Assembly (NCBI GenBank): GCA_009829735.1
Contig: CM020618.1
Span: forward strand, 42,794,878-42,858,877
From: Pyropia yezoensis
Taxonomy: Eukaryota; Rhodophyta; Bangiophyceae; Bangiales; Bangiaceae
Reading direction: 5' to 3'
DNA length: 64,000 nucleotides
Below the pieces are notes generated by a model. That model searched no databases. It was not told the DNA's origin and saw nothing but the letters and a program-made list of their open reading frames with translations. The position numbers were made by a program, and so were the translations under genes. Below, one piece after another: positions 31,067-41,258 of the stretch (the first letter of the stretch is position 1; each line of letters begins with the position of its first letter).

Positions 31067-33429
31067 GGTCCACGACAAGAACCGTCACGCACTGCCGCGA
31101 AATAAGTAAGAAAAACAGGAGGAGGGGGAAGCGTACAAGGAGGAGGAAGAGGGCGGGGAGGAAGAAGGAAATGGGGGGGGGTCCGTTGACAACGGGTCAA
31201 GGGCGTGACCGGGGGGAAAGGGGACGACGGGAAAGACGGGGTAGCCCGTCACACAACCCACGCACCGGCGGCGTGGGGTGCGTTACGGGCGGGGGGGAGC
31301 GCACACCCCGGTGCAGTCGGGGGCGCCCCTCAAGTAGAAGGACCCGCATGCGGCCGCGCACGGCAAGGGAGGGGAGGCGCGCCACTCCGCCGCCGCCGCT
31401 GCCGCTGCCGCTGCCGCCACTGCCGCCGCCACTATCGCTGCTGTGGGCGCCCCCCCCCCGCTGCGGCCGATGCCGCTGCCTCAACCGCCGCCGCTGCTGC
31501 TGCGGCTGCCGTGCGCGCGTGCGCCGTTCCGCCCCGACGCACCGTGAGGGGGGTGGAGGGGGCTTGTCGCCGGCAGCTCCCCCGAGGCATCTATCCACCT
31601 CGCCTTGGCGACGCAGCTCCCAGCACCCCCACCCACACCCCCTCATCCACGCCTCCACCACCCCACCCACGCAACGCCCCCGCCTCCTCCGTTTTCCCTC
31701 CCCATGAGTGGAGGGCGGCGGGGTGGTGGAATTCGACCAAGGCGTGGTTAGCAGGGACGTGGGCTGTCCCCCTCACCCCCGCCCCCCCAGCCAGGCCATC
31801 GACGCTCCCCACGCCGGTGTTGCCCTCACCCCCAATGCCCCCACTCCCATCCCCCACATACCAACACCCCATCAGGAGCGTCGGCGTGCGTACGCGGGGG
31901 GGGGGGTCGCGGCGGGCGCGGGCCACACACAAGAGTGGGCGGTGCGTCTGCTGGGGTCGGATTCGAGGCCCCGATGTGATGTGAGGGACACGAAGTGGGC
32001 GGACCAGCGGGAATTCGACCTCGCCCGCGCTCTCCACCACAGAAGGACACTTCGCAGTGTATTTACTGAGCGGATTGTGTTCAGAGATGCATGGTGATTT
32101 TAATGTGATTTGAATCACCTTGATTTTTATGATTTAAATAATAAAAATCGAGGGAGCTCTGATTTAAATCACATGCCCTATACCCGGAAATGCAATAGTT
32201 CCCACATTCTTTCAGGTCAGGGAGAACTTAATTCCCATGACTGCGGCACCGCGCGCTATCGGAACTCGTGGCGGGTACCTGCCTCGCGCACATGGCTCAG
32301 ACGCAAGGCGTCGGCGACACGGCCGGCACTCACATGCGTGCGCATGAGCACCCTTAGGCGACGACAAGGCGCTTCGTGTCCCCCCGGTTCTACGAGCAAC
32401 CTTCTCTGTTCTCCACGGGTTGGCGCGCTTCCCCACGGTACATGCCCTACCCTGCCTGTGGGATCGTGACCGTTGCGCCTCTCCCACCGCATTCTTTGAC
32501 CTGTCGTTTGGGGTGCACATGCTCAATCAGAGTGCTTTTGACACACCCAGCCCCTTTGCTTTGGACCACCGCGCTTGTGCTTTGGTGTACTGCCACACCC
32601 TCTCTGTTCTTCCTTACACAGGCTGCGATGGGGGATAACTGGCCTTCCGAGGGCCCTGTCCCAGCTGGCGGGCCTGTGGTCCATGAGCTGCCGTTGTAGA
32701 AGCGTGGGGGCCCGCCAGCGAGTGCTCGTCGCAGCGTAGGTGAGTCGTCTTTTGTCTGAGGTTGACATGCATGTAGAGAGGCATGTCGATGATCAGGCGA
32801 GCTCTGGAATCGTGCTAGTCGAGTGACCAGGTACTGCAGGCAATAATAATCACCTTTTGCAATTAAAATCGGGGAGCAATGATTCGATTCATAAAAATCG
32901 GCCTATACGGTTTAAAATCAAGGGTTGATTTCAATCACATTTATCCTACGGGGAAAATGATTTAAATCACACCTATGATTGTGTTTCCCTTTTCGTACTA
33001 AATCCGTGTTTTTTTTCGTGGCTCTTGCTCACATCACGACGTCACCCGCCCCTCGCTGGCAGACTGGGAGTCTGGGCATCCCCACCCCGCGCGTCTCCTT
33101 GCCGGGCACCAGCGATGCGGTGCACAGCGTCCCCTGTGAGGGCCCTAACGCCAGCCGCACCGAGACTGGGCATGCGTGCGAGACCTTCGCTTGTGGGAAT
33201 ACCCTCACCGAGGGTGTTGGTCGAGCATCACAACAGAAATAGAATCAGCCCTCTCCCAAGTATCGCAGTCTGCCAGGACCCTCACCACCCACATCCTGCA
33301 GAGTAACAGCACGCAGTGCGGCTCCCTCGAAGGCACTGGGATCAACGAGCAGTACAAGTGTCCAGGCCGCGAACGTCTTCGACCACCGTATCGCCAAGCG
33401 CGAAGGCATACCTCGAGGGTTCAAGTCCA
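31067..33429. other. intergenic, contains AT-rich palindromic repeat pair
   Basis: 31.1-32.05 kb is GC-rich with shadow frames only. At about 32093-32175 and 32850-32975 there are strikingly AT-rich blocks built on TGATTTAAATCA and related words, bracketing roughly 700 bp of ordinary sequence. From 33.0 to 33.43 kb nothing coding is supported; this is probably the 3' flank of the BZW gene. Confidence 0.5.
32093..32975. mobile_element. candidate non-autonomous element bounded by AT-rich palindromes
   Basis: The 12-nt palindrome TGATTTAAATCA occurs at 32160-32171 and 32958-32969. Each block also contains other inverted GTGATT/AATCAC words and the phrase ATAAAAATCG. The two blocks are partly inverted copies of one another. 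Neither a clean terminal inverted repeat nor a target duplication could be fixed by eye, so the identity and limits are tentative. Confidence 0.3.
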
Positions 33430-35246
33430 CTACGCCGCAGCCCCGTCAGCCGCCGCAGGCGCAGCGTCCGCGTCGGCAGCAGGCGTGGCATCCTCGGCCG
33501 GCGCCGCAGGTGCCGCCCCCTCTTCCTCCGACGACTCCTCCTCCGCTGTCTCGAGCCACTTGACGAACGGCTGCATCTGCATGCGGATGATGTTGGAACT
33601 GGCGGCGGAGCCCTTGTTCAGCGTCGACCCCCGGCTGTACCAGCGCTGAATGGCGTCCTCGCTCAGCACGTCCTTGCGGTACAGCAGGGTGACAATATCA
33701 CGAAAGACGGCCAGCTTCAGAAACTCCATGTCCGCCGACACAAAAGTCTGGATGCGGCTGAGCAGCTCCAGCTCCGCCTGCCCATTCTTGCACGCCGCGT
33801 TGAGCAGACCCGCAGACGCGGAAAAGGCGCCCAGTAGCGATGTCCGGTTCTGTTGCTGCTTGCGGCTGAGGTCCACCGAGTCCACAATGCCGCCCCACAC
33901 CGCGCCCACCACCTCCGCCTCGGAAAGGCCCACGTCCTTTGCATGACCAGCGACCCAGGCGTAAGTCTCTGCGCCAGGCACACCAGCCCGGACGCGAGCG
34001 CACACAGCTGCAACTGCATCAGTCACCTTTGCCTGCTTGATGCGGCGCTCGTTCTGCTCCACCAGCTTGCCCAGTCCCAGCTCCCGGAAATGCTGAGAAA
34101 GGGCGTCGGCCGAGCGGTCACCGGTGGGCATCAAGTCCACCATTGTCCCCGTGTCGATGTTGGCAGACTTGAGCGAGCCCATCAGCTTGTCCACGGTCAT
34201 CAACGGGGCCTCCAGGTAGCATGTGATGAGGCGGATCATAAACGCCAGAGCGTGGCCACTCTCCACAGCTGTCTTGTTCGTCTTCAGCTGGTTGAGAACG
34301 CTGGGCGAAATCTGTAGGAGCGATCAAGAGAAAGCACAAAGAGGGGTCGAAGAGCACGTGACCGGGAAGTCGAAAAATCCAGAAGGGACAAAACGACAGG
34401 AAACAGCAGTCAGAAATAGAACACACGCAATGACAATCCAACCAGCACCAACGGAGCGACCGACACGCGCAAGGTCGTGAGAGGGAATCGGGGGATCCGA
34501 CGTACCATGTTCCGCGACAGCATCAGGCCAACGGCAAAAGCGAAACGGTCCCGCTCAACGTCCCCAAATGTAGACAGGCAGATAAGCAGCTTTGACACAA
34601 CAGCGTCAAAGCGGGCGCGGAGGAACGGCTTGCGCCGCATAATCTGGTGCATGGCCTCCACGCCGATCGTAGCGTTCTCCTCCGTCTCACTCTCAAATAC
34701 ACAGTGTGGCGTCGGCGCCGACCGCAGGCTGCCACCAGGCTCGACGATGTTACCCGCAAGAATCACCTCCCCAAATACGTCCCCATAGCGGGAGTAGTCC
34801 AGGGAGTCGTTGTCAAGCAGTTGAACCAGCTTCTTGACGTCCCCCTCCTGTAACGCATACGCAACGAATGGAGGTCGTGCACAACGAGAGCAAACAACAA
34901 AGCTAGACATGAAGGAGAAAGATGGTCACGTTAGCTCGAAGCTATTGACCAAATAGGACAACTCCCACAGGGAAAGCGCGCAAATAGGAGCAGCAACAGT
35001 AAATCAGAGGCTCGTAGACCGGTGCGCAGGACAAGAACCTGCAGTAAGCAAAAACAAACGTACCGCTTCGTCAAAAACCTCGAGAAGACGGTTACGGAAC
35101 GCTTCGGGGTCCCGCTTGGTCTGGATGTTCCTCTTGCGGGTCCGTACAGGGCCGGAGGAAAGCGTCGGCTTCAGCTCCTTGCCAGAGGCATCTACCAGCG
35201 GCTTGCCCGCGGCAAGAGCCGCAGCAGACTTCTGACTCGCATACAT
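33430..35246 (-). CDS. BZW1: BZW/eIF5-mimic protein (W2 domain), three exons
   Basis: Exons 35246-35064, 34847-34506 and 34311-33430; introns with GTACGT donors and ACAG acceptors, all phase 0; about 468 residues. The family (BZW1/2, 5MP) competes with eIF5 for eIF2/eIF3 and tunes start-codon selection. Exon 1 gives the conserved opening KPTLSSG..RTRKRN..KRDPEAFRNRLLEVF. Exon 2 gives LDYSRYGDVFGEVILAGNIV and the MIF4G-like helices. Exon 3 carries the rest of the MIF4G-like part and the W2 domain: LELLSRIQTFVSADMEF, DVLSEDAIQRWY, PFVKWLETAEEESSEEE. The acidic AA-box at the end of W2 is present. An Ala/Pro/Asp-rich tail of about 35 residues is extra. It is divergent from the QCR10-like gene. 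The symbol follows the animal orthologue; BZW2 is equally possible. Confidence 0.92.
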
Positions 35247-35825
35247 GGCTGATGGCCAACGGGAGAGGAAAGGAAGACGAGAACGACGCCGTTGACGAAG
35301 ACGTTGAGGCCACGAGACGCAAGAGCAGCACGAAAAAAAAAAAACGCCACTACTGAGCTTGGCCAGCGCCTAGGTCAGCCGCCGGGCAGCGAATAACGTC
35401 TACGAGTCAAGCAGAGGCGTCCGGTGATGACAGCGGGTTGCGACGATGACACGCGTGTTTCGTGTTGGTGATGCCGACTGTTGGTGTCGAGCGGCGTTCA
35501 CCAAACCCTTCGAAAGCACTAATTGGGCCATGCACTTTCTCATGCGGGTGCTACCTTTACAATTCCGACTTTTGTGTATTCGTAAGTGTCATTACTTTGG
35601 CGGATTTGTAATAGTCTACCTCTTTTCGATGTATTCCATTGGCCCGCGGCTGCTTGGGAGTGCATCGCGGCTGGTCGCGCTAACGGACGCGCGCACTCTG
35701 TACCGACAAGGAGTTTTGGGCCAACCTCCCTCCTCGCCCGCTCGGCGATCGCAGTCACCCCACCGCCGTGGTTCTTGTGGCTTCCCCTGGCGGACTTCCC
35801 CCAGCGCTCTTTTGCCGGTGGGGCG
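35247..35825. promoter_or_regulatory. divergent promoter region, BZW / QCR10-like
   Basis: 579 bp between two start codons. An A-run (35334-35343) lies near the BZW start. The centre (35500-35640) is lower in GC than the surroundings. No defined TATA or CCAAT box stands out. Confidence 0.4.
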
Positions 35826-36599
35826 ATGGAGGCCTTGCGGAAATTCGTGCTGCGCCAGAACGTCGTGGGGATGACGACCCCGCCCGTTCTCCGCGGCGCC
35901 CAGTCGCTCGTTGGCATGACGGGCGCATCGGACGTTACGGCAGCGGCTCGCTGGGGCGCCGTTCTCGGTCTCACAGCCTTTTGGTTCATTGGTGCGTTAC
36001 GTGTTGAGGCGACGAGAGGGGTGCGGCGCGGCGGGGAACACCCGTGGTCGGAATTTGGCTCGACGATGTCGGGGTGTCATTGTCGTTTGAGCGCGGCACT
36101 TTTCGGCTGCCTCACTGTCTGTTCTCTTTGTGGCGACTGCTGCTGTGTTTTTGCTGGCCTGCGCGACTCAGCTTGACCTTGTACATGCAAGCTTGGGTCT
36201 CCTGAGGTAGTCTCTTGGGCTCTGCCGTCGTATCCTGTGGCGATGCACGCTACGGTGGCAGCAGTGGTGGCGACAGTGGCGGCGGCGGCGGTGACGACGG
36301 CGGGGGAAGCGACTGGTCCGTAGTTCTTGGAAAAACAAACGGTACCGTCACCGTCGCCGTCACCGTCGCCCTCACCGTCGCGGTCACCGTCGCTGCGTAG
36401 TAGTCCTCTTACGCGGCGCATCCTTGTTCTAACGCATTCATTTTTGCTTTCGTATATCTCGGCTGCGGGTGGTGCATGTTGTCCAATCTGCTTGCCTATT
36501 GCACGAGGCCGTTGCGCGTCTTCTCTTGCTTTCTCTCACACAGAGCCCTATGACTTCATTCGCAAGACTTTCAATCCTTCGGATGAGGGAGCCAAGTAG
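35826..36599 (+). CDS. QCR10: complex III subunit 10-like small mitochondrial protein (QCR10), two exons
   Basis: Exon 1 35826-35991, intron 35992-36543 (GTGCGT...CACAG, phase 1), exon 2 36544-36599; 73 residues. Exon 1 ends FWFI plus one base. Joining to exon 2 gives FWFIEPYDFIRKTF and a short acidic tail with stop. The layout is a polar N-terminus, one membrane segment beginning with W-G-A-V-L-G, then a (Q/E)-P-(F/Y)-x-x-I-(K/R)-K-T-F end, as in the plant 6-7 kDa ubiquinol-cytochrome c reductase subunit. It would be a single-span inner-membrane protein at the edge of complex III. Too short to be found by simple ORF scanning. The family call rests on this short pattern and could be wrong; the gene model itself is well supported by the splice signals. 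Confidence 0.68.
36337..36395. repeat. CCGTCA/CCGTCG hexamer microsatellite inside intron
   Basis: An interrupted array of ACCGTCGCCGTC-type hexamers lies inside the QCR10-like intron. Just upstream (36255-36305) is a GGTGGCGAC-like imperfect trinucleotide stretch. Confidence 0.8.
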
Positions 36600-37120
36600 G
36601 CGATGTCTCCGGGCCTTGGCGATGTCCTGGGCTTTCCACCTCTCTTGGCCTTCCTGATGGTCCATACATCCCGCCTCGTGACCTACCTGGCTTTGTGCGT
36701 GTTGTTGATGCCCCCGGTAATTTCTGGCACATGGGCGCGGCGGTGCAGACAGCTATCAGAAGGTTTTTTTTTCTTCTTCTTCGCTTCGTGTTTGCGTGCG
36801 CCGTGTGTATGTCACCTCTTCTCCCTCCCCCATCGCCGCTCTCTGTCTCCCCACCCTTTGCTCGCCTGCTGCAAAGAGAGTGACCAGTGCGAGGGAGTGG
36901 AGCGTGTGGCCATGCGGCAACCAGTCGGTCGGGCTCACATGACTTGGGTGAGTCATTTTTTCATCGATAGAGAGGCTCATGATCGAATGTACTTGAGAAG
37001 GCACAGTTTTCAGGGGCATGTGTCTCGACTGTGTCCCACAAATGAGATTTCTATCACAGTACCCGTCGCACCTCTCAGCTCGTACACATCCCTTGACGGC
37101 GATGACGAAAGCGTTCAGCC

Positions 37121-38254
37121 TCAGCCCTCTGCCGCCTCGACCCGCCAGTGCACCATTTCCCCCGCACGGAGGGGCACCACCACCGACGCGTCGTCGGTCA
37201 CTCCACCTCCCCCTACCACTTCCACCACGAGTGGTACTGGGTAGTCCCCACGAACCAGCGTCACAGTCCCGTCTGGTGGGGGCAGGCCGTAAAACGCGGC
37301 CCCGTTCACCGACGCGAAGCGCGTGAACTTCGCGACCCACTCCTCCCCCCCGGCCGCTTCAAACACTTCTGCGTAGAGGGCGAGCGTGTCACGGCCCGAG
37401 TAGACGCCCGCGGCAGCACCGCCCTCGCCCAGCTTGGACGCCCGCACGTGGGGAGCCGAGTCGCTGCCCAGGAAGAACCGACCGCTCGTGTCGCCCATTA
37501 CGGCCTCCACAAGCGATGCCCGGTGGGACTCGGCCTTGAGGACGGGTGCGCAAAAGAGGTGTGGCCGTAGACGGCCGCCCCGGAACAGCGCCGCCCGCGA
37601 GTAGAGCAGATGATGCGCGGTGACGGTGGCGGCCAGTCGCCCGCCCGGCGCCTGGTTCGTCACCGCAGCCACGCCGTCACGGGTTGACACGTGCTCAAGC
37701 ACCACCCGAAGGGTAGGAAAGGCGGCGACGAGCCGCGGGAGGTCGTCGCGCACAAAGGCGCTCTCCCGCTCAAAGACGTCTACGTCAGGGTCGGCGCACT
37801 CTCCGTGGACACAGAGGACAAGGTCCGCGGCGGCCATAGCCTCAAAGACGGGCCACAGACCGTCGATGGAGCGCACGCCCGACGCCGAGTTGGTCGTAGC
37901 ACCTGCGGGGTAGAGCTTGCATGCGACAATGTGGGGCGCCGCGGCGGCCGCGGCAATGTCCTCCACGCTCGTGGTTGATGTCAGGTAGAGGGTCATGAGG
38001 GGGGAAAACGGGGGGGGGGTCGTCGCCCCGCCCGTGACCAAGGGCGGGAGGGAGGCCAAGATGCGCTCTCGGTAGGCAGTGGCGGCAGGGGCGGTGGTGA
38101 CGGGGGGCGTCAGGTTGGGCATGACTATGGCGCGCCCAAACTGAGCCGCTGCCAGGGGGGTGACGGTCCGGAGGAGCGCCCCATCCCGCAAGTGAATGTG
38201 CCAGTCATCGGGTCGGGGGATAGTGATACGGTCTAGAGGGGGGGCGGGCGCCAT
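37121..38254 (-). CDS. pyrC: dihydroorotase (PyrC type)
   Basis: Closes carbamoyl-aspartate to dihydroorotate, the third step of pyrimidine synthesis. The first ATG is 38254 (377 residues). The amidohydrolase metal centre is complete: DDWHIHLRDG (H-x-H), a Lys in ACKLYPAGATTNSASGV for carboxylation, LEHVSTRDG (His), VTAHHLL (His) and LGSDSAPH (catalytic Asp). VMPNLTPP is the usual substrate-loop signature, and HLFCAPVLK also fits. Length and motifs match the monofunctional class II enzyme of bacteria, yeast (URA4) and plants rather than the animal CAD fusion. There is no obvious long transit peptide, although plant enzymes act in organelles. Intronless; divergent from the cyclin gene. Confidence 0.95.
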   Translation of the reverse strand: MAPAPPLDRITIPRPDDWHIHLRDGALLRTVTPLAAAQFGRAIVMPNLTPPVTTAPAATAYRERILASLPPLVTGGATTPPPFSPLMTLYLTSTTSVEDIAAAAAAPHIVACKLYPAGATTNSASGVRSIDGLWPVFEAMAAADLVLCVHGECADPDVDVFERESAFVRDDLPRLVAAFPTLRVVLEHVSTRDGVAAVTNQAPGGRLAATVTAHHLLYSRAALFRGGRLRPHLFCAPVLKAESHRASLVEAVMGDTSGRFFLGSDSAPHVRASKLGEGGAAAGVYSGRDTLALYAEVFEAAGGEEWVAKFTRFASVNGAAFYGLPPPDGTVTLVRGDYPVPLVVEVVGGGGVTDDASVVVPLRAGEMVHWRVEAAEG

Positions 38255-39251
38255 AATCGGGAGCACAGGGGTAAAGACGGTGGCGCCGACGATGAAGCAA
38301 GGTCGAGCAGTCGGAGGTCGGGCGGCAGCAGTCTCTCCCGGCGTCCGCGGGCGATGGTCGATCCCACATCCACCAGGCCCGGATCAACCAACTGCCAACC
38401 TGTATCGAAGGAATGATCCCGTGCGTGCCGTCCCAAAGTGTCCCTTAAATATGGGCTTGCATCTGTATAGAGTTGACAAAGACGAGGAGTCTTTCTGGGT
38501 TTAAAAAATCTTCGTCTTGGGATTGCATACTCTTTCAACTACATACTTACTTGTTGTGCAAGTTGCATCCGTTGGCCAGGGGGGCTCTTGTGCGCCACAC
38601 GCCGTTTGGGCCGCGCACAGACAGCCAGCTGGCTGACCTGCACGCATCTCCCCAAGCCCCACCCTTGTTTCCACCACTGAAATGCACGGTCTCGAGAGCT
38701 CGACCCCAGCTGCCACTCTGCTCTGCAGGCGGACTGTCGAAACGACTACATGATTGGTTAGATGGAATATGTCAAGGGCGGCTGCTGGAACGGCGCCGGT
38801 TGAGGCCGGCCCGCCACCACTCTCTCAAACCGTGTGGGTGACCCTCTTGACCGCCGACGCCCACTCACCAGCTGGCACGCGCCCCGCAGCTGCGGCCTCC
38901 CATCAGCCGCTGATTGGCTAACAGGCTACACACCTCTTGAACGCAAAATCTGCCAACCCCGTTTTACGGTGCCTTGGGGGGTGGTTTGGCGGCCGCCGCC
39001 CAAACGGTTCGCCCACGCTTGCTCGGCCGGGAACGCTCTACCTGCCTCCCGCTGGTCACTCTTGGACCGTCGAGGGTGCCCCGCATCCGCATCCGCGCAC
39101 CACGCCCGCGACCGTGGTCAACCGCATCCTCGGTCTCCCCTCCCTTTCCCATTACCTCCCGTATATCCTTGTGGTTCCTCCGCTCCCGTACCTCCATCGT
39201 TCTTCCCTCTTGTGTTAGCGCGCGTCTGCGCGCCCCGACTGCGCGCCCATC
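38255..39251. promoter_or_regulatory. divergent promoter region, dihydroorotase / cyclin
   Basis: About 1 kb without a supported gene. Two inverted CCAAT boxes (GATTGGTTAG near 38753 and GATTGGCTAA near 38912) lie about 160 bp apart. The 38440-38570 stretch is lower in GC. CCAAT boxes are common NF-Y sites; use here is inferred. Confidence 0.45.
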
Positions 39252-40589
39252 ATGGACGAGCAAGTGGTCCCCGACTTCTCTGGCCCGTTTGAGCAGGAGG
39301 TCCCCGAGGTACCCCAGGTGGCGGCCGCGCTGCCTCCATCCTCATCGGCCCCGCCGGCTGCATCCATTTTTTCTGTTCCATCGTTTGCGGCGCCTCCCGT
39401 GCCATCGGGGTACGTCTTTGAGCCGCTGCCCGTGGTGGTCAAGCCAACCGTACCCTTGGCGGCCGCTGTGGGCCCCGTCGCGGCCGCAGTAAATGCCGCC
39501 GCCGAGCTGCCCCGCCCACGCCCTGTTGCGGTGCCCTCAACGGGTTCATCGTCTACCAGCCATGACCAGACGGTGCCCCAATTTGGTGGCGAGCGCTTCG
39601 ACTACCCCGCCGCCCCCGTTGACGTGGCGGCCCTCGAATCTGCGGCGCAGGATATGTATGGGGCGCTTGCAGCGGCAAAGGAGGCGGCCACGCGTGACGG
39701 GTCGGCCCCACGGGCGGCCAAGAAGGCGAAGGTGTGTGTGTCGCCCGCGCGGTCGACGGACGACCTGCACGCGCCGGTGGAGGAGGGCGGCGTGCCCGCC
39801 ACCCCCCGGTGGCAGACACCCCTGCGCACCGGTGACTGGCTGGAGAAGTGGGCCGGCGCGCGGCAACTTGGTGTAGCGTCCGTGGATGGCAACAGGGCGG
39901 CGGGCATGTGTGCGTCGCTACGCTCCCTTGTCGCCAAGGTCGTGGTCTTGAATGTTGGCGGCACCCTTCCCGTGAGCACGGTGGAGAAGTGGCTGTGCCT
40001 GTTGGCCGAGTACCTCATGCTCAACGCGGACGAGCATGTCCTCGCCGTATCCCTGCTGAAGAAGTATGTTCAGTCTGGGAAGCCGCTCGTCGGCGAGGGC
40101 GACTGGGCGCGTCCCCAGCGCTGGGAGTGCGTGGTGGCCATTGCGTGCTACCTTGCGGTGCTCCTGTCGGAGGAGTTCCCGGGCCGCACGGCCATGGACT
40201 TGCGGGAGTTGCTCGGCCCCAACTTCCGGTTTGGTTCGGAGCAGATGTCTTTCCTCAAAGCGGTGGACTGGAAGATCTCGGTGGCTCCCGAGGATTTTGC
40301 CGATGCCCGCGACCTGATGGCCCGCACCGGTGGGGATGACGATAAGCTGTTGGCCTGGTTTGGCTACACGGTTGTGGGTGGCGCCAAGGGCGGGGCCACC
40401 AAGGTTGGCGGCAAGCGCACAGCCGAGGAGGCTGGCGTGGACGCGTACTATACGGCGCCCAAGCAGCCAGGCAAGCACCTCCGTGCGCCAGCACCCGAGG
40501 TGGTGGACGTGTTTGATACGGCCCAGATCCCTGCGGTGACACCTGTGGGGTCGGCTGACGGCGTGGTGCCCGTGTCGTGGACGTACTGA
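39252..40589 (+). CDS. cyclin-box protein (PHO80/PCL-like)
   Basis: 445 residues from ATG 39252, no intron. The first ~200 residues are Pro/Ala/Val-rich and probably disordered, with a basic patch PRAAKKAKV around residues 154-162 that could be a nuclear signal. A cyclin fold spans about residues 225-355: LVAKVVVLNVGGTLPVSTVE and WLCLLAEYLMLNADEHVLAV (helices 1-2), LLKKYVQSG, then RWECVVAIACYLAVLLSEEF and SEQMSFLKAVDWKISVAPED (helices 3-5). That order resembles single-box cyclins of the PHO80/PCL group, which activate Pho85/CDK5-type kinases. The Arg/Lys/Glu pattern of mitotic cyclins is not evident. A Val/Pro-rich tail follows. It would be a regulatory subunit of a cyclin-dependent kinase; the subgroup is uncertain. 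Confidence 0.72.
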   Translation: MDEQVVPDFSGPFEQEVPEVPQVAAALPPSSSAPPAASIFSVPSFAAPPVPSGYVFEPLPVVVKPTVPLAAAVGPVAAAVNAAAELPRPRPVAVPSTGSSSTSHDQTVPQFGGERFDYPAAPVDVAALESAAQDMYGALAAAKEAATRDGSAPRAAKKAKVCVSPARSTDDLHAPVEEGGVPATPRWQTPLRTGDWLEKWAGARQLGVASVDGNRAAGMCASLRSLVAKVVVLNVGGTLPVSTVEKWLCLLAEYLMLNADEHVLAVSLLKKYVQSGKPLVGEGDWARPQRWECVVAIACYLAVLLSEEFPGRTAMDLRELLGPNFRFGSEQMSFLKAVDWKISVAPEDFADARDLMARTGGDDDKLLAWFGYTVVGGAKGGATKVGGKRTAEEAGVDAYYTAPKQPGKHLRAPAPEVVDVFDTAQIPAVTPVGSADGVVPVSWTY

Positions 40590-41258
40590 AGGGTGTCGTG
40601 TGTCGGGTCAATGTGAGTGGGGATTTTATGCGTGTCTGTCTGTCTTGTATGTGCTTTCTGAATTTGCGATTGGTTCCGGGGCTTTGGTGCGGTGTTCGTA
40701 AGCATTGTTGGTCTTAGTCGTGTCTTTGGCTGTACGAGCGAGGATGGCATCTCAGCCTGGGGCTGCTCTTTTCGCTTGTGCTCGTAGAGCGCGGTGCACC
40801 ATGGGACTGCACTTGTGTGATGCAAGTGAGGAGCCGTCACAAGGGTGTTGTGGGTCGTCGTTCGTTTTCATGACGCTTTCCGTTGGGCTTCTTACCCGTG
40901 TGGAGGTTGGCGAGGTGGACCTGTGGTGCATGCGTCTTATGGCGCGCGTAAGAAACGGGCTTTGCTCTCCCCATGACAGGGGGCATGATTTACAACCCCA
41001 CCGCCGCTACCTCTTCCTGAGCGGTGCTCGGCTATGTGAGTGCGTTGGCGTACACCATTGCGCCGAGAGGCTAGAAAGCCTTTTGTCGCCGCGGGACGAC
41101 CTGTGTCTTGTGGGCAGGAACGTGTTGCACAGGTTCGTGCTGTGAATGAATGTGCCCACACAGCGACGGTAGGGTTTGCGCTTGCAGCAGGGGAACATTA
41201 GAGGCTGATGTCCCGCCTGCAGCGGCGGCTACCCCAGCACCTGCACGACCTGCGCCAC
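40590..41258. other. intergenic between convergent genes
   Basis: 3' flank of the cyclin gene and of the secreted repeat protein at 41259. It is T/G-rich just after the cyclin stop. No coding or RNA feature is supported. Confidence 0.5.
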
